A DNA stretch of 64,000 bases, taken from positions 2,107,501-2,171,500 of the forward strand of contig NC_011146.1 of NCBI RefSeq assembly GCF_000020725.1, in the 5' to 3' direction. The notes beneath the pieces were generated by a model. The model was not told the DNA's origin and searched no databases. It was given only the letters and a program-made list of their open reading frames with translations. This document shows positions 28,421 through 38,001 of the stretch, one piece after another. Origin of the DNA: Citrifermentans bemidjiense Bem. Lineage in GTDB: Bacteria > Desulfobacterota > Desulfuromonadia > Geobacterales > Geobacteraceae. Every line of letters starts with the position of its first letter. Position 1 is the stretch's first letter. The position numbers and the translations under genes were made by a program.

Positions 28421-28546
28421 GTGCCATTCTCCTTTTCCAGTTAGTTGCGTTGACGGTAGGCTTCTAAAACGGCCCCATGCCGTTCCAGGAAGTAATGCCC
28501 CCCTTAACTCCATCACAATTCACTAACTCAAAGAACAACCCCTAAC

Positions 28547-29179
28547 TCAGTTCAGAAAAAACCTCACCCCTATCAGCCCTACAAAACTGATCGGATCGTA
28601 TTCTGCAACGGTCCTCCCCCCGGATTTCAGATCAACCTCTGGAAATATCAGGCCTCGCAAGTCAAAGTTCAAAGCGATATGTCTGGATACAAAGTAATCG
28701 CCGCCCACATTCACATGTCCTCCGACCACGGTGTCCGCCTTCCCCTTGTTACCGTTAAAATCCTTCACCGAGGAGAGAAGGACGTCCACCCCTCCCCCAA
28801 AATACGCCGCGATATCTTCCGACACGTTGTTACGCAGTTGCAGCCCCAGCGAGACGTCTACGTTTTCAATCTCCAACGCCTTTACTCCAGCATTTTTGTA
28901 GTCCCGTGGTGCGAGGTAGAGCGCACCCGCTTCGACTGCCACGTTCCTGGTCAGGCCCAGGATCAACCCGCCGCCGCCGGCGAATGTCGAGCCTGAGCTG
29001 AGCTTGTCATCAGAGAGCGAGTTTGACGCGACGAAGTCCCGTGAGTAGTTGCTAGTTGCGACAGTGGCGAATCCTAGCTGCCCAGTGATGCCAACACGTC
29101 CCGCGATGCTTTCAGCATCGGCTATGGCGGAAGTAACCGCTAAAAGCGTGATCGCAAACAGTACGCTCCACTTTTTCAT
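28547..29179 (-). CDS. Outer-membrane beta-barrel protein
   Basis: A 210-aa protein with a signal peptide ending near ADAES and a pattern of alternating hydrophobic residues with glycine/aromatic ends typical of OmpA/OmpW-like eight-strand barrels. The C-terminus is GLIGVRFFLN, close to the usual terminal aromatic signal. The role is unknown. It sits just upstream of the Flp pilin in the same direction, so it may accompany pilus expression. Confidence 0.75.
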   Translation of the reverse strand: MKKWSVLFAITLLAVTSAIADAESIAGRVGITGQLGFATVATSNYSRDFVASNSLSDDKLSSGSTFAGGGGLILGLTRNVAVEAGALYLAPRDYKNAGVKALEIENVDVSLGLQLRNNVSEDIAAYFGGGVDVLLSSVKDFNGNKGKADTVVGGHVNVGGDYFVSRHIALNFDLRGLIFPEVDLKSGGRTVAEYDPISFVGLIGVRFFLN

Positions 29180-29238
29180 AGGTGGCCCCTTTGAATTCTC
29201 AAGACATTCGAATATGGGATGGGTTATAGATCCGCGGC

Positions 29239-30375
29239 TTATCTGGCTACAGATGCCGATGCAGTATTGCCTGCAGCATCCGTGACTGAAATTGATACAG
29301 GTGCCGTCCAGGCAGAGCTGTCCACCAGATGAGCGGTGACGATCGAGCCGTCGGGCTGTAGCAGGGTGCTTACTAATGGAGGGTTGCTGCTGGAAACTGA
29401 GTACGGCTTGATGCCGCCGGTTATGGTGAAGCTGAGGTCGGTGGCCGATCCGAAGCTGGCCGAGCCTGGGGTGATGGCGAGCGGAGTATATTTAGTGGTC
29501 ATGGAAACTACAAACCCGGTGTAGGTCAACAGTGACGGTACGCCGGAGGCCTCTGTAGTGACCGCTTTGTAGATGATCGAATCAGTGTGGGTGACACCTT
29601 GGGGAGGGGCGGTCATAACCACGCCCACGTTGAAAATACCTTTACCGGCCGAATCGGTTATCACTGTAGGGTTTTTAAAGATGGTGGAGGCCTTCCCGGT
29701 CAACTGGTTGTCAACAGTGATGGTTACCGGAACCCCCACACGCGGATTACCGTTTGCGTCGGTCAGTTTGATGGGAAGCTGCTGCATGAATTCGAAGGTC
29801 TTCCCTGCAAAGTTGGCATCTACGGTTTTGTCCAGGGTGACGAGCGTGCCGTCTGGATCGGTGGGAGCCTTGGAAGTGACAAACTCAATAGTGCCTGTGC
29901 CTCGTACGATTTGGAAAGTCGCATAGGCACGGATGAGTTTCCCGTCAATTGTGGTTGCCGCCATCAGGATAACATTGGTCGTGCTGAGCACGTTGCCCGG
30001 CGTTACGATGCTCATCGCTTTCCCGTTGGAATCGGTAGGAACCGTAGTAAGAGCGGGATCTACGGTGGCCGGCCCTGCGGCAACGCTGAAGGTGACCGGA
30101 AGGTTCTCAACAGTTGCTCCGTCTGAACCTTGAATGTTTGCTGTAGCCAGGAGTTGCCCGATATTCGCATCCAAGGATGGCCGGTCGACCGCGAGCGCGA
30201 TGGCAAACTTGCCGGTAGCACTAGATGTATTACTGAAGGAGGGAGGTGTCGATGTTGAAACTTGACTGGGCGTCGGAGCAGGATTGAAGCTGCCATTGCT
30301 GGAACTGCCACAACCGCCTAAAACTAAACAGATGGCAGCCCACAGTGTAATAAAAACAGGCTTTAGATATTCCAT
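29239..30375 (-). CDS. Lipoprotein with bacterial Ig-like (Big1-type) domains
   Basis: A 378-aa protein with a lipobox LVLGGC (lipid-modified Cys at about residue 22) and a Ser/Thr/Pro linker. Two to three Ig-like domains of the invasin/Big1 type follow: GATVENLPVTFSVAAGPATV with TDSNGKAMSIVTPG, then GNPRVGVPVTITVDNQ with TDSAGKGIFNVGV. The C-terminus resembles another Ig fold. Such proteins are surface adhesins or matrix proteins. GGGGGATGAGAA before ATG sets the start. It precedes the barrel and pilus genes. Confidence 0.8.
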   Translation of the reverse strand: MEYLKPVFITLWAAICLVLGGCGSSSNGSFNPAPTPSQVSTSTPPSFSNTSSATGKFAIALAVDRPSLDANIGQLLATANIQGSDGATVENLPVTFSVAAGPATVDPALTTVPTDSNGKAMSIVTPGNVLSTTNVILMAATTIDGKLIRAYATFQIVRGTGTIEFVTSKAPTDPDGTLVTLDKTVDANFAGKTFEFMQQLPIKLTDANGNPRVGVPVTITVDNQLTGKASTIFKNPTVITDSAGKGIFNVGVVMTAPPQGVTHTDSIIYKAVTTEASGVPSLLTYTGFVVSMTTKYTPLAITPGSASFGSATDLSFTITGGIKPYSVSSSNPPLVSTLLQPDGSIVTAHLVDSSAWTAPVSISVTDAAGNTASASVAR

Positions 30376-30966
30376 TTCTCATCCCCCCTCAAAAAATAGG
30401 CATTCAATAACAACAGGTATTACGGTGAAGCTTTGCTAAGAGCTTGCTCGTGTTGGTGAGAGATTATTAATTTTTTTTGACTGAGTGTGAATTTATCCGA
30501 CATTCTTTTTTTCGCAACCTTGACTGTGTTCCCGATGCGGATGTCCTTTGAGCGCAGCCGTATCGGTAACTGTGCAAAGTTGTGGGGAAAGCAAGCCGAA
30601 AATTTATATTCTGGCGGCGAGCTACAAGGGGATTCTATTATCGCTATAAGATAATAGATGATTCCTGAATGCGCCGAATGCTTAACTGGCGTCTCAGGGC
30701 TTATCTGGTAAGAGAGGGGAGCATTAGAAGGGGAAAAAAGTGCGATGGAAGGGAAGGGGATTTATCATTCTGGTTGAACCCGGTCCAGTGGATGGTCCGA
30801 AAAGCTATCAAAACCTATGGCACGAAGGGGGACTGTCATGGCGAAGCTCTTCGTGGGAAGGAGGGGGTGACACAAGCCAGGCTGTCCAGGAGTTGAATAT
30901 GGCGCAAGCGGCCCTGCGGCGCAGATAATGGAGGTGGGTCATTTTCAGGTTTACGAAATGGTTGAT
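30376..30966. other. Intergenic region with one inverted repeat, no gene recognised
   Basis: No coding frame here shows convincing codon pattern or family match. A perfect 8-base inverted repeat CTATTATC / GATAATAG with a 7-base loop lies at 30635-30657 and could be an operator or hairpin. The region probably holds the promoter for the Ig-like lipoprotein on the minus strand. Confidence 0.4.
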
Positions 30967-31458
30967 TCAGATTTTGAACCCAGCTTTTTTCAGGAACTCC
31001 GCCTTTTCCTGCGGCGACATCTTATCCACGAAATAGCGGATCGTGTAACCCCCGACGAGCTTGTTTCCATTCAGGTATCTCCAGTCGCTAATCTCATCGA
31101 CCTTTACTGTCACCGCATCGCCTAGTTTTACCTCACTGGTTTCCTCTGCAATATTGGCAATCACACCTGAGATAACGCCATTTCTCTCCGCTGCTACTTC
31201 AATCCACATGTGTTCGTTGTTCTTGGAAGGGGTCGGATAAGGTTTCTTGACATAAAAGTCTTTCGTGCCCGGTTGCTGCTCATGGAACGCGCGGACGAAA
31301 TCTGCGGAGGATTCCTTGGCCTTGGTAATTGCCGCACTCATGGCTTGATCTTCCGTCTGCACCTGTTTGAAGTTGTCAGCTTCTTTATCAGCGCTGCGAC
31401 TACATCCTGTTCCCATGAACATGGCAATTCCGACAACTAGCAGCAGCACTCTTTTCAT
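30967..31458 (-). CDS. DUF2314 lipoprotein (YegJ-like)
   Basis: A 163-aa lipoprotein with lipobox MGTGC (Cys at about residue 19) and a DUF2314 domain at about 40-155: AMSAAITKAKESSADFVRAF, EHMWIEVAAERNGVISGVIAN, LGDAVTVKVDEISDWRY and LVGGYTIRYF all fit. The function of the family is unknown. It stands alone and is not obviously linked to its neighbours. Confidence 0.8.
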   Translation of the reverse strand: MKRVLLLVVGIAMFMGTGCSRSADKEADNFKQVQTEDQAMSAAITKAKESSADFVRAFHEQQPGTKDFYVKKPYPTPSKNNEHMWIEVAAERNGVISGVIANIAEETSEVKLGDAVTVKVDEISDWRYLNGNKLVGGYTIRYFVDKMSPQEKAEFLKKAGFKI

Positions 31459-31592
31459 GATTCCATCCCTTGCTCCGACCGCGGCCGCTCTCTTTTCTGG
31501 TGCAGTTGCGCGTTGGAACTATTTTAGTGATGCCTGAGGGGTAGCCTCCCTGAGACTAACCTAATGTGTCATCACCTACCATTTTGCCTTTA

Positions 31593-31983
31593 CTAAATCA
31601 ATTCCTTTAATCGTTTCAAGAAGAAAACGAAACCATTTGTGCTGGAGTCACCACGTCCAGGGGAAGCTGCACGATCAACTGTCCTTTCAAGCTGAACATC
31701 ACCACGATGGTGAAGAGAAGGGCGATCAGGGTGATGGAACCTACCTTGGGCACGAACTCCCGATGGTAGCGCTCTTTCCCCATGTATTTCACTCCGGCAA
31801 ACCGGGTGAGGGCTCCTGCGATGCAAGGGATGCCGAGATAGATGAAGCGAGACCGATCATGATGAGTCCGACCATGTACTCGGGCTTGTCGGGGAGCAGG
31901 AGCACGGCCAGCATCGCGGCGAAGATCCATAGGGTCAGCCAGCGGTCCAGAAAAGAGAGATTGCGGGAGAGATGCTCGCTCAC
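31593..31983 (-). pseudogene. Wrecked ACR3-type arsenite efflux pump gene
   Basis: The GTG start overlaps the arsR stop (GTGA). The reading begins with an ACR3 N-terminus ([21 protein letters not shown]), jumps to [15 protein letters not shown], then shifts frame to [20 protein letters not shown] and [19 protein letters not shown]. The pieces correspond to distant parts of a roughly 350-residue pump, so two internal deletions of some 65-85 codons, a frameshift and a lost C-terminus have destroyed it. The expressed product cannot span the membrane as a pump. Confidence 0.85.
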
Positions 31984-32396
31984 TTGTTGCCTCCGAACGT
32001 TTCCATGATCCAGGCCTTTATTTCATCGCGTACGCGGCGGTAATGCGGTAGCACCTCCTCCTCGCTTCCTTCGCCGCGGCCAAAGCGGGCCAAGACTTCA
32101 CGGTCCGCGACCGATGCCTTGGTTCCAAGGAGCTGCTGCTTCAGAGTCGAGATAAGCTCCTGCTGGCGCCCCTGGTTTTCTCTGATCGAGTAGTAGATCC
32201 AGAGACCGCTGCGACGGTCATTCACCCAGCCCGTTTTCCTCAGAATGGCGAGTTGGCGCGAGATGGTGGATTGCGGAAGCTTCAGCGTGGCGATGATGTC
32301 GCAGACGCAGAGTTCCCCCTCGGCAAGAAGCAGCGCCAGGATGCGCAGACGGGTCTCGTCGGACAGCGATTTGTAGAGCTGCAGGATGTCTTTCAT
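31980..32396 (-). CDS. arsR: ArsR-family arsenic-responsive repressor
   Basis: A 138-aa winged-helix ArsR/SmtB protein. The metal-binding pair Cys30/Cys32 sits in ELCVCDI in the first DNA-binding helix region, the classic As(III)/Sb(III) site. The recognition helix [19 protein letters not shown] and beta-wing [12 protein letters not shown] follow. In intact systems it represses the downstream pump gene; here that gene is a ruin, so the repressor may control only itself or a pump elsewhere. Confidence 0.88.
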   Translation of the reverse strand: MKDILQLYKSLSDETRLRILALLLAEGELCVCDIIATLKLPQSTISRQLAILRKTGWVNDRRSGLWIYYSIRENQGRQQELISTLKQQLLGTKASVADREVLARFGRGEGSEEEVLPHYRRVRDEIKAWIMETFGGNK

Positions 32397-32488
32397 GGGG
32401 GGACGGGACTATATTAGTTGGGCCGGATGTGTTCAATACATTTTTCTACGCTGGTCAGCCGGTCCGCGTTGTGTCTAGGCTTCAGGTG

Positions 32489-33169
32489 TCATTGCACTTC
32501 GAGCTTATAGCCGAAACCGCGCACGGTCTTGATCAGATCGCCAGCCGCCCCCATCTTGGTGCGCAAGCGTGTTATATGGGTATCGACGGTTCGGCTGTCG
32601 TCCACGAAGTTGTAGCCCCACACATCCCGCAACAAAACGTCACGGCTTTGCACCCTTCCCAGTCTCTGCGCCAGAACATGCAGCAGCTTGAATTCGGTGC
32701 TGGTGAAGAAGATCTCCTCTCCGTTCACCATGACTTGATGACGGTCGGTATCAATGGTGATGGGGCCCAACTCGATCATCGTGCTGGAGACGGTCTCGGT
32801 ATTGCTGCGTCTGAGTACGGCTTTCACGCGCAGGTTCAATTCCCTGCTCGAGAACGGCTTGACAACGTAGTCGTCCGCTCCGACCTCGAATCCCACCACC
32901 TTATCGATCTCCTCCCCTTTGGCAGTGAGCATGATCACCGGGATGCCAGCGGTTCTTTCCGATTTCTTGAGGTTCTTGCAAACTTCCGTGCCCAGCATGC
33001 CGGGGAGCATGAGGTCGAGGATGATGAGGTCTGGATGGCAGTGACCGGCGTTTGCCAATCCTTCAATGCCGTCGGCCGCTATTATTGTCTTGTACCCCTC
33101 TCTCTCCAGGTTAAAGGCAAGAAGCTCCGCTAGGTCCCTCTCGTCTTCGATGATCAATATGGTCTCCAT
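32489..33169 (-). CDS. phoB: PhoB-like response regulator, copy 1
   Basis: A 226-aa OmpR/PhoB-family regulator: receiver with phospho-acceptor Asp52 (LIILDLMLPG), and winged-helix DNA-binding domain (about 130-226; FTSTEFKLLHVLAQRLGRVQSRDVLLRDVWGY; HITRLRTKMG). It is very close to the second copy at 51258-51938, which sits with phoR; this one has no kinase beside it. Start ATG 33169 follows GAGGGAGTGGC. A Pho-type promoter lies at 33198-33242, implying positive autoregulation. It is separated from pstS by a terminator. Confidence 0.88.
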   Translation of the reverse strand: METILIIEDERDLAELLAFNLEREGYKTIIAADGIEGLANAGHCHPDLIILDLMLPGMLGTEVCKNLKKSERTAGIPVIMLTAKGEEIDKVVGFEVGADDYVVKPFSSRELNLRVKAVLRRSNTETVSSTMIELGPITIDTDRHQVMVNGEEIFFTSTEFKLLHVLAQRLGRVQSRDVLLRDVWGYNFVDDSRTVDTHITRLRTKMGAAGDLIKTVRGFGYKLEVQ

Positions 33170-33197
33170 GCCACTCCCTCTGGTACCGTTTGTACCT

Positions 33198-33242
33198 TTC
33201 ATACACATCTTTTGTGTAGAACCTGTTACAGAATGGTTAAAT
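33198..33242 (-). promoter_or_regulatory. Pho box promoter of PhoB copy 1
   Basis: Minus-strand half-sites ATTTAAC, CTGTAAC and TCTACAC at 11-base steps, then 10 bases, then -10 box TATGAA (33198-33203). Half-site two matches the Pho consensus CTGTCAC in six of seven bases. Confidence 0.65.
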
Positions 33243-33299
33243 CTCTGCGCGGCTCAAAACTGCTCGTCCCCTGCTGGAAACTAAATAGGAGCGGTAACG

Positions 33300-33329
33300 A
33301 AAATGCCACGGCGATTGCCGTGGCATTTT
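33300..33329. terminator. Terminator between pstS and phoB copy 1
   Basis: Perfect stem AAAATGCCACGGC / GCCGTGGCATTTT with a 4-base loop; A and T runs at either end allow action in both directions. Confidence 0.85.
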
Positions 33330-33339
33330 CATCTTTCGA

Positions 33340-34392
33340 TTACTGCGGTACAGCGATGCTCCTGATGGTTTTTTCCACCTGGGCGGACCAGGTGTCGGGG
33401 AGCGGGGTGTAGTGCAGCGTGGAAGTCATCTTCTCGGCCTTTTTCAGCTGCCAGGTAAGGAACTCGACCAGCTTCCTCCCCTTGACCGGGTCCTGCTGGT
33501 CACGGTACACCAGCAGCCAGGTGAGCCCGACGATAGGGTAGGCGTCCTTGCCCGGCTGGTTCACCAGGGACAGGCGGTAGTCCAATTCCACATCCTTTTT
33601 CATCTTGTGATTTTTCATTCCCTGAACGGCCGCGGCTCTCGTGGAGAGCATGGTCGGCCTGACGAACTTACCGGCCCGGTTCTTCAGCGCCGCCGCATTC
33701 AGCTCGTTCTCCAGCGCGTAGGCGATCTCCACGTAGCCGATGCTGTAGGGAACCTCCTTTATCTTCTTCACCACCGCACTGCTCCCCTTCGCCCCGATTC
33801 CCGCAGGCCAGGCCACGGTCGTTCCCTTGCCGATCCCGCTTGACCAGGATGGGTCCACCGAGCTCAGGTAGTCGGTAAAGATGCTAGTGGTGCCGCTGGC
33901 GTCTGAGCGGTGCACGGCGACGATATCCTCAGCGGGGAGCTTGAGCTTGGCGTTCTCCCTGGCGATGAGCGGGTCGTTCCATTTGGTGACCTTCCCGAGG
34001 TAGATCCCGGCAAGCGCCTGCGGCGTGAGTTTCAGGTCGGAACCGATTCCGGGGATATTGTAGGTGACGGCGACGGCGCCCATCACGGTAGGGATGTGCA
34101 GCAGCTTGCCGGGCGCTTTATTCAGTTCTTCGTCGGAGAGAAACTTGTCGGATGCGCCGAAGTCGACCTCGCGGGCCAGGATCCTCCTGATACCCTCGCC
34201 GCTCCCCTGCGCGTCGTAGCGGAAGGTCACGCCGGGATCTTCTGCCTGATAGTCCCTGAACCACTTGCTGTAGAGGGGATGGGGGAAAGTGGCGCCGGCC
34301 CCGGTGAGCGCAGTTTCAGCGTAGGCCGAACCGGATGCGGCCGAGATGGCTAGGGCTAATGCGAGGATGTTTTTGACAAGTCTGTTCCACAT
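33340..34392 (-). CDS. pstS: PstS-like phosphate-binding protein, copy 1
   Basis: A 350-aa periplasmic binding protein with a signal peptide ending at SAYA. The phosphate-binding loops are recognisable: GAGATFPHPLYSKW, QGSGEGIRRI, DFGASDKFLS, HRSDASGTTSIFTDYL. It delivers phosphate to PstCAB. A second PstS lies across the pst operon at 38418-39446. Start ATG 34392 follows AAAGGAGACAG. It has its own Pho-type promoter and terminators on both sides, so it is a single-gene unit. Confidence 0.9.
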   Translation of the reverse strand: MWNRLVKNILALALAISAASGSAYAETALTGAGATFPHPLYSKWFRDYQAEDPGVTFRYDAQGSGEGIRRILAREVDFGASDKFLSDEELNKAPGKLLHIPTVMGAVAVTYNIPGIGSDLKLTPQALAGIYLGKVTKWNDPLIARENAKLKLPAEDIVAVHRSDASGTTSIFTDYLSSVDPSWSSGIGKGTTVAWPAGIGAKGSSAVVKKIKEVPYSIGYVEIAYALENELNAAALKNRAGKFVRPTMLSTRAAAVQGMKNHKMKKDVELDYRLSLVNQPGKDAYPIVGLTWLLVYRDQQDPVKGRKLVEFLTWQLKKAEKMTSTLHYTPLPDTWSAQVEKTIRSIAVPQ

Positions 34393-34431
34393 GATGTGCT
34401 GTCTCCTTTTTCCCTTCATTCTGACGGAGGA

Positions 34432-34465
34432 AACATAGCAGCTCAGTGTGACGGTTTTGTTACCA
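34432..34465 (-). promoter_or_regulatory. Pho box promoter of PstS copy 1
   Basis: Minus-strand half-sites TGGTAAC and CCGTCAC separated by AAAA, then 10 bases, then -10 box TATGTT (34432-34437), 40-75 bases upstream of the start. The spacer and second half-site are close to the E. coli Pho box. Confidence 0.72.
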
Positions 34466-34516
34466 CATTGATCGTATTGTGTGAAAATGTGCACGTGACA
34501 AGATGTTTTTCAGTAA

Positions 34517-34543
34517 CAAAAAAGGACCGCGGTTGCGGTCCTT
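34517..34543 (-). terminator. Terminator after pstCAB-phoU
   Basis: Stem AAGGACCGC / GCGGTCCTT with a GGTT loop; on the minus strand it is followed by a T-run, ending the pstCAB-phoU unit before pstS copy 1. Confidence 0.82.
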
Positions 34544-34584
34544 CTTGCAGGTGATGCCGGCGAGGTTGTGAAGCGGGGGGGGCG

Positions 34585-35256
34585 TTACGCTATGGTGTGG
34601 CGTATGTCCTTCCCCTTGATCATAAAAATCACCATCTCGGCGATGTTGGTCGCGTGGTCGGCGATGCGCTCCAGGCATTTGGAGACCTGGATGATCTTCA
34701 TGGCACGGCTGATGGTCTTGGGATCGGCCATCATGAAGGTCAAAAGCTCACGCTGGATCTGCTCGTTCAATTCATCGACGCACTGGTCGTCCTCGCAGAC
34801 CTTGATGGCCAAGGCGTCGTCGCCGTGCACGAAAGCGTCGAGCGCTTCCTTCACCATGTCCGAGGCGGCCTGGGACATGCGGGGCAGGTCGATGTAGGGC
34901 TTGAGCGATGGCTCCTGGTTCAGCTCCCGCGCCCGTTTGCAGATGTTCGCGCACTGGTCGCCGATCCGCTCCAAGTCGGTGACGATCTTAAGCGCCAGGG
35001 TGATGAAGCGCAGGTCGCGTGCCGCCGGCTGCCGGCGCGCCAGAACCTCCAGGCACTTCTCGTCGATCACCATCTCCAGCGTGTTTATCTCGTGATCGAA
35101 GGCGATGGTCCGCTCCGCCAGTTCCGTGTCCCTTTCCACGAGGGACTTCATGGCGTTGGTGATCATCACCTCGACCTTGCCTCCCATCTCAAGAAGCCTT
35201 TCCCTTATCTGGTTCAGTTCATTGTCGAACTGCTTGCTGAAATGTTCTCTTTCCAT
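34585..35256 (-). CDS. phoU: PhoU phosphate signalling regulator, copy 1
   Basis: A 223-aa two-bundle PhoU protein. Both repeats show the metal-site motif: DLRFITLALKIVTDLERIGDQ near residue 80 and QVSKCLERIADHATNIAE near residue 195. PhoU couples PstSCAB transport state to the PhoR kinase and damps the Pho response. It lies directly after pstB. Start ATG 35256 follows CCGGAGAGACACCT. The second PhoU is 49175-49858. Confidence 0.92.
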   Translation of the reverse strand: MEREHFSKQFDNELNQIRERLLEMGGKVEVMITNAMKSLVERDTELAERTIAFDHEINTLEMVIDEKCLEVLARRQPAARDLRFITLALKIVTDLERIGDQCANICKRARELNQEPSLKPYIDLPRMSQAASDMVKEALDAFVHGDDALAIKVCEDDQCVDELNEQIQRELLTFMMADPKTISRAMKIIQVSKCLERIADHATNIAEMVIFMIKGKDIRHTIA

Positions 35257-35356
35257 AGGTGTCTCTCCGGAGGTATCAGAATGGGAGCGGGTACTAAATA
35301 GCATCAACTGGCTGCAAGGGGCAAGGAAAAGTCACCTTCGCCGCTGTCCCTCGATG

Positions 35357-36115
35357 TTAGCCGAAACGGCCGGTGATGTAGTCCTCGGTGCGCTTCACTT
35401 CGGGGGTGGTGAATATCTTCTTGGTCTCGCCGCACTCGACCAGGTCCCCCATGTACAAAAACGCGGTGTAGTCCGAGACGCGCGCGGCCTGCTGCATGTT
35501 GTGGGTGACGATGATGATGGTGTAGCGCTCTTTCAGTTCCTCGATCAGTTCCTCGATCTTCAGCGTCGAGATAGGGTCGAGGGCGGAGGCGGGCTCGTCC
35601 ATCAGGATCACCTCGGGCTTCACCGCGACGGTGCGGGCGATGCAGAGGCGCTGCTGCTGGCCGCCGGAGAGCATCATGGCGTTACTCTTCAGCCGGTCTT
35701 TCACCTCGTCCCACAGGGCCACGCGCTTAAGGCAGCTTTCCACGATCTCGTCGGCCTCTTCGCGCGGCAGTCGGCCGTTCAGCTTGTAGCCGGCGATGAC
35801 GTTGTCGTAGATGGACATGGCCGGGAACGGGTTCGGCTTCTGGAACACCATGCCGACGCGGCGGCGTATGGCGACCGGGTCGACGCCCCTGTCGTAGATG
35901 TCGCCGTCGTCCACCAGGATCTTTCCGGTGACCCGCGCCGAGGGGACCAGGTCGTGCATCCTGTTCATGGAGCGCAACAGCGTCGACTTGCCGCAGCCTG
36001 ATGGTCCGATGATGGCGGTGACGCTGTTCTCGGGGAAGGTCATGCTGATGTCTTTCACCGCGTGATTCTTGCCGAAATGTATGTTGACCTGTTCCAGTTG
36101 TACCTTGTTGTTCAT
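35357..36115 (-). CDS. pstB: PstB phosphate ABC transporter ATPase
   Basis: A 252-aa ABC ATPase with Walker [10 protein letters not shown], signature [13 protein letters not shown], Walker [15 protein letters not shown] and the switch His in VTHNMQQA. The sequence is typical of PstB, which energises the PstCA permease. Start ATG 36115 follows GAGGGAACG. It lies between pstA and phoU in the standard order. Confidence 0.95.
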   Translation of the reverse strand: MNNKVQLEQVNIHFGKNHAVKDISMTFPENSVTAIIGPSGCGKSTLLRSMNRMHDLVPSARVTGKILVDDGDIYDRGVDPVAIRRRVGMVFQKPNPFPAMSIYDNVIAGYKLNGRLPREEADEIVESCLKRVALWDEVKDRLKSNAMMLSGGQQQRLCIARTVAVKPEVILMDEPASALDPISTLKIEELIEELKERYTIIIVTHNMQQAARVSDYTAFLYMGDLVECGETKKIFTTPEVKRTEDYITGRFG

Positions 36116-36157
36116 CGTTCCCTCTTTTTCTAAAAACACTCTTATCAGTGATCCTGT

Positions 36158-37000
36158 TTATCTAGCGTGCCTGCTCCGGCCGAAATAGCGGGCGGTGAGG
36201 CTCAATGCGAACATGACGGTGACGAGAACCAGGGCGCCGGCCCAGGCGAGTTTATGCCAGTCCTCGTAGGGCGCGATGGCGAAGCTGAAGATCTGCAAGG
36301 GTAGGGCGGCCATCGGCTGCATGACGTTCTTGCTCCAGAACTGGTTACCCAGCGCGGTGAAGAGAAGCGGCGCGGTCTCGCCGGCTATCCTGGCGACCGC
36401 CAGCAGTATCCCGGTCAGGACGCCTGACATGGCGCTTCTTAAGGTCACCTTGAGGCTCGTGCGCCAGAAGGGGACCCCCAGCGCCAGTGACGCTTCCCGC
36501 AAGGACCCCGGGACCATCTTCAGTTGCTCCTCGGTGGTGCGCAGCACGATCGGGATCATGATCATAGCCAGGGCCACCGAGCCGGCCAGGCCGGAGAAGC
36601 CTTTCATTGGCACTACCAAAAGCGTGTAGGCGACCATCCCGGTGATGATGGACGGGGTGCCGGAGAGGACGTCGGCTGCAAACCTGATCCCCGTGGAGAC
36701 CTTGGAGCCCCCGAACTCTGAGAGGTATATCGCCCCCAGGATGCCGATGGGAAGGCCGATCAGGGAGGCGCCCGCGATCATGATAGCCGAGCCGAACATG
36801 CCGTTGGCCATGCCCCCCCCCGCCTCGCCGGTCGGCGCCGGTATGTGGGTGAAGAAGTCGAGCGAGAGCGAGCTGACCCCCATCTTCACAATGTGGAAAA
36901 AGATGAGCCCGAGCGGGATGAGCACCGCCAGCGTGCAGGCGAGCATCACGAAGCTCATCAGGTGGTTCTTCGTTTTGCGGAAGGTCATGCCCTGTGTCAT
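36158..37000 (-). CDS. pstA: PstA phosphate ABC transporter permease
   Basis: A 280-aa inner-membrane permease with about six helices and the EAA-type loop (LREASLALGVPFWRTSLKVTL). It forms the transport channel with PstC. Its ATG overlaps the pstC stop (ATGA), so the two are translationally coupled. Confidence 0.92.
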   Translation of the reverse strand: MTQGMTFRKTKNHLMSFVMLACTLAVLIPLGLIFFHIVKMGVSSLSLDFFTHIPAPTGEAGGGMANGMFGSAIMIAGASLIGLPIGILGAIYLSEFGGSKVSTGIRFAADVLSGTPSIITGMVAYTLLVVPMKGFSGLAGSVALAMIMIPIVLRTTEEQLKMVPGSLREASLALGVPFWRTSLKVTLRSAMSGVLTGILLAVARIAGETAPLLFTALGNQFWSKNVMQPMAALPLQIFSFAIAPYEDWHKLAWAGALVLVTVMFALSLTARYFGRSRHAR

Positions 37001-38001
37001 GCCGCACCTCCCTTGGCGCTTCTAGAAACGCTCCAGATCAAGAGCCTGGCCAGGGCGTTCACGATCAAGGTGACCAGCATGAGGATCAGGCCGATCTCCA
37101 TCAGCGCCGAGGCATGCAGCTTCGAGGTGGTCTCGGCGAATTCGTTGGCGATGACGCTCGGCATGGTATAGGCCGGGGAGAGGAGCGACAGCGAGATGTT
37201 GGGCGCGTTGCCGATCACCATGGTGACCGCCATGGTCTCGCCGATGGCCCGGCCTAGACCGAGGATCGAGGCTCCCAGGATGCCTGATTTGCCGTAGGGG
37301 AGGATGGCGATCTTGATGGTCTCCCAGCGGGTCGCGCCGAGCGCTATCGCCGCTTCCTTCTGGCTCTGCGGCACGGCCAGCAGCACCTCGCGGGTGATGG
37401 AGGTGATGATCGGCACCACCATGATCATCAGGATGAAGATCGCGGCCAGCATGCTGACGCCGTAGGGGGCGCCCTGGAAGAGCGGGATGAAGCCGAAGTG
37501 CTCGATGAGGAAGGGCTGGACCGTGGACTGGAGCCAAGGCGCCATCACCAGCACACCCCAAAGGCCGTAGATGACCGACGGTATCGCCGCCAATAATTCC
37601 ACCAGGGGGGCAACCAGGGCACCGACGCGCGCCGGCGCTACTTCGGTGATGAAGAGGGCCGCGCCGATGCTCAAGGGGGTGGCGAGCGCGAGCGCCAGGA
37701 CCGAGGAGACCACCGACCCGTAGAGGTAGGGGAGGGCGCCGAAGATTCCCTGGACCGCGTCCCACTCCGTCGACTTCACGAACTTCCAGCCGAAGGCCTT
37801 GATGGCCGGCATGCTCTCGCCGGTCATTTCGTAAAGCATGAGCGCCAGGATCAGGATGATGCTGAAGGCAAAGAAGGTGGTGAGATAGCGGAAGAGGCAA
37901 TCTCCATTCACCTTCCTCGAGGTTTTCGGTTGTGTTGTCGCTGATGCCAAGTCGGTCTCCGTTTCATTGTTGCCGTAGGAACTGCACGCGTCTGTATCCA
38001 A
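36997..38001 (-). CDS. pstC: PstC phosphate ABC transporter permease
   Basis: A 334-aa permease with six or more helices and the EAA loop (SQKEAAIALGATRWETIKIAIL). The start appears to be TTG at 38001: CGGAGG lies 7 bases upstream and no in-frame ATG occurs before the first membrane helix. It is the first gene of pstCAB-phoU. The intergenic region to the divergent pstS copy 2 contains Pho-type sites. Confidence 0.9.
   Translation of the reverse strand: MDTDACSSYGNNETETDLASATTQPKTSRKVNGDCLFRYLTTFFAFSIILILALMLYEMTGESMPAIKAFGWKFVKSTEWDAVQGIFGALPYLYGSVVSSVLALALATPLSIGAALFITEVAPARVGALVAPLVELLAAIPSVIYGLWGVLVMAPWLQSTVQPFLIEHFGFIPLFQGAPYGVSMLAAIFILMIMVVPIITSITREVLLAVPQSQKEAAIALGATRWETIKIAILPYGKSGILGASILGLGRAIGETMAVTMVIGNAPNISLSLLSPAYTMPSVIANEFAETTSKLHASALMEIGLILMLVTLIVNALARLLIWSVSRSAKGGAA

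Noticed and set aside
30540..30660. Possible cyclic-di-GMP (GEMM) riboswitch because of GCAAAG and GGGAAAGC stretches
   Set aside because: The conserved pairing and the GGCAAACC and GCAAAGCC core segments could not be matched, and no suitable plus-strand gene follows.
30669..30928. Plus-strand frames of 62-75 codons upstream of the DUF2314 gene
   Set aside because: Odd composition, no family match and overlapping alternatives in two frames; not supported as genes.
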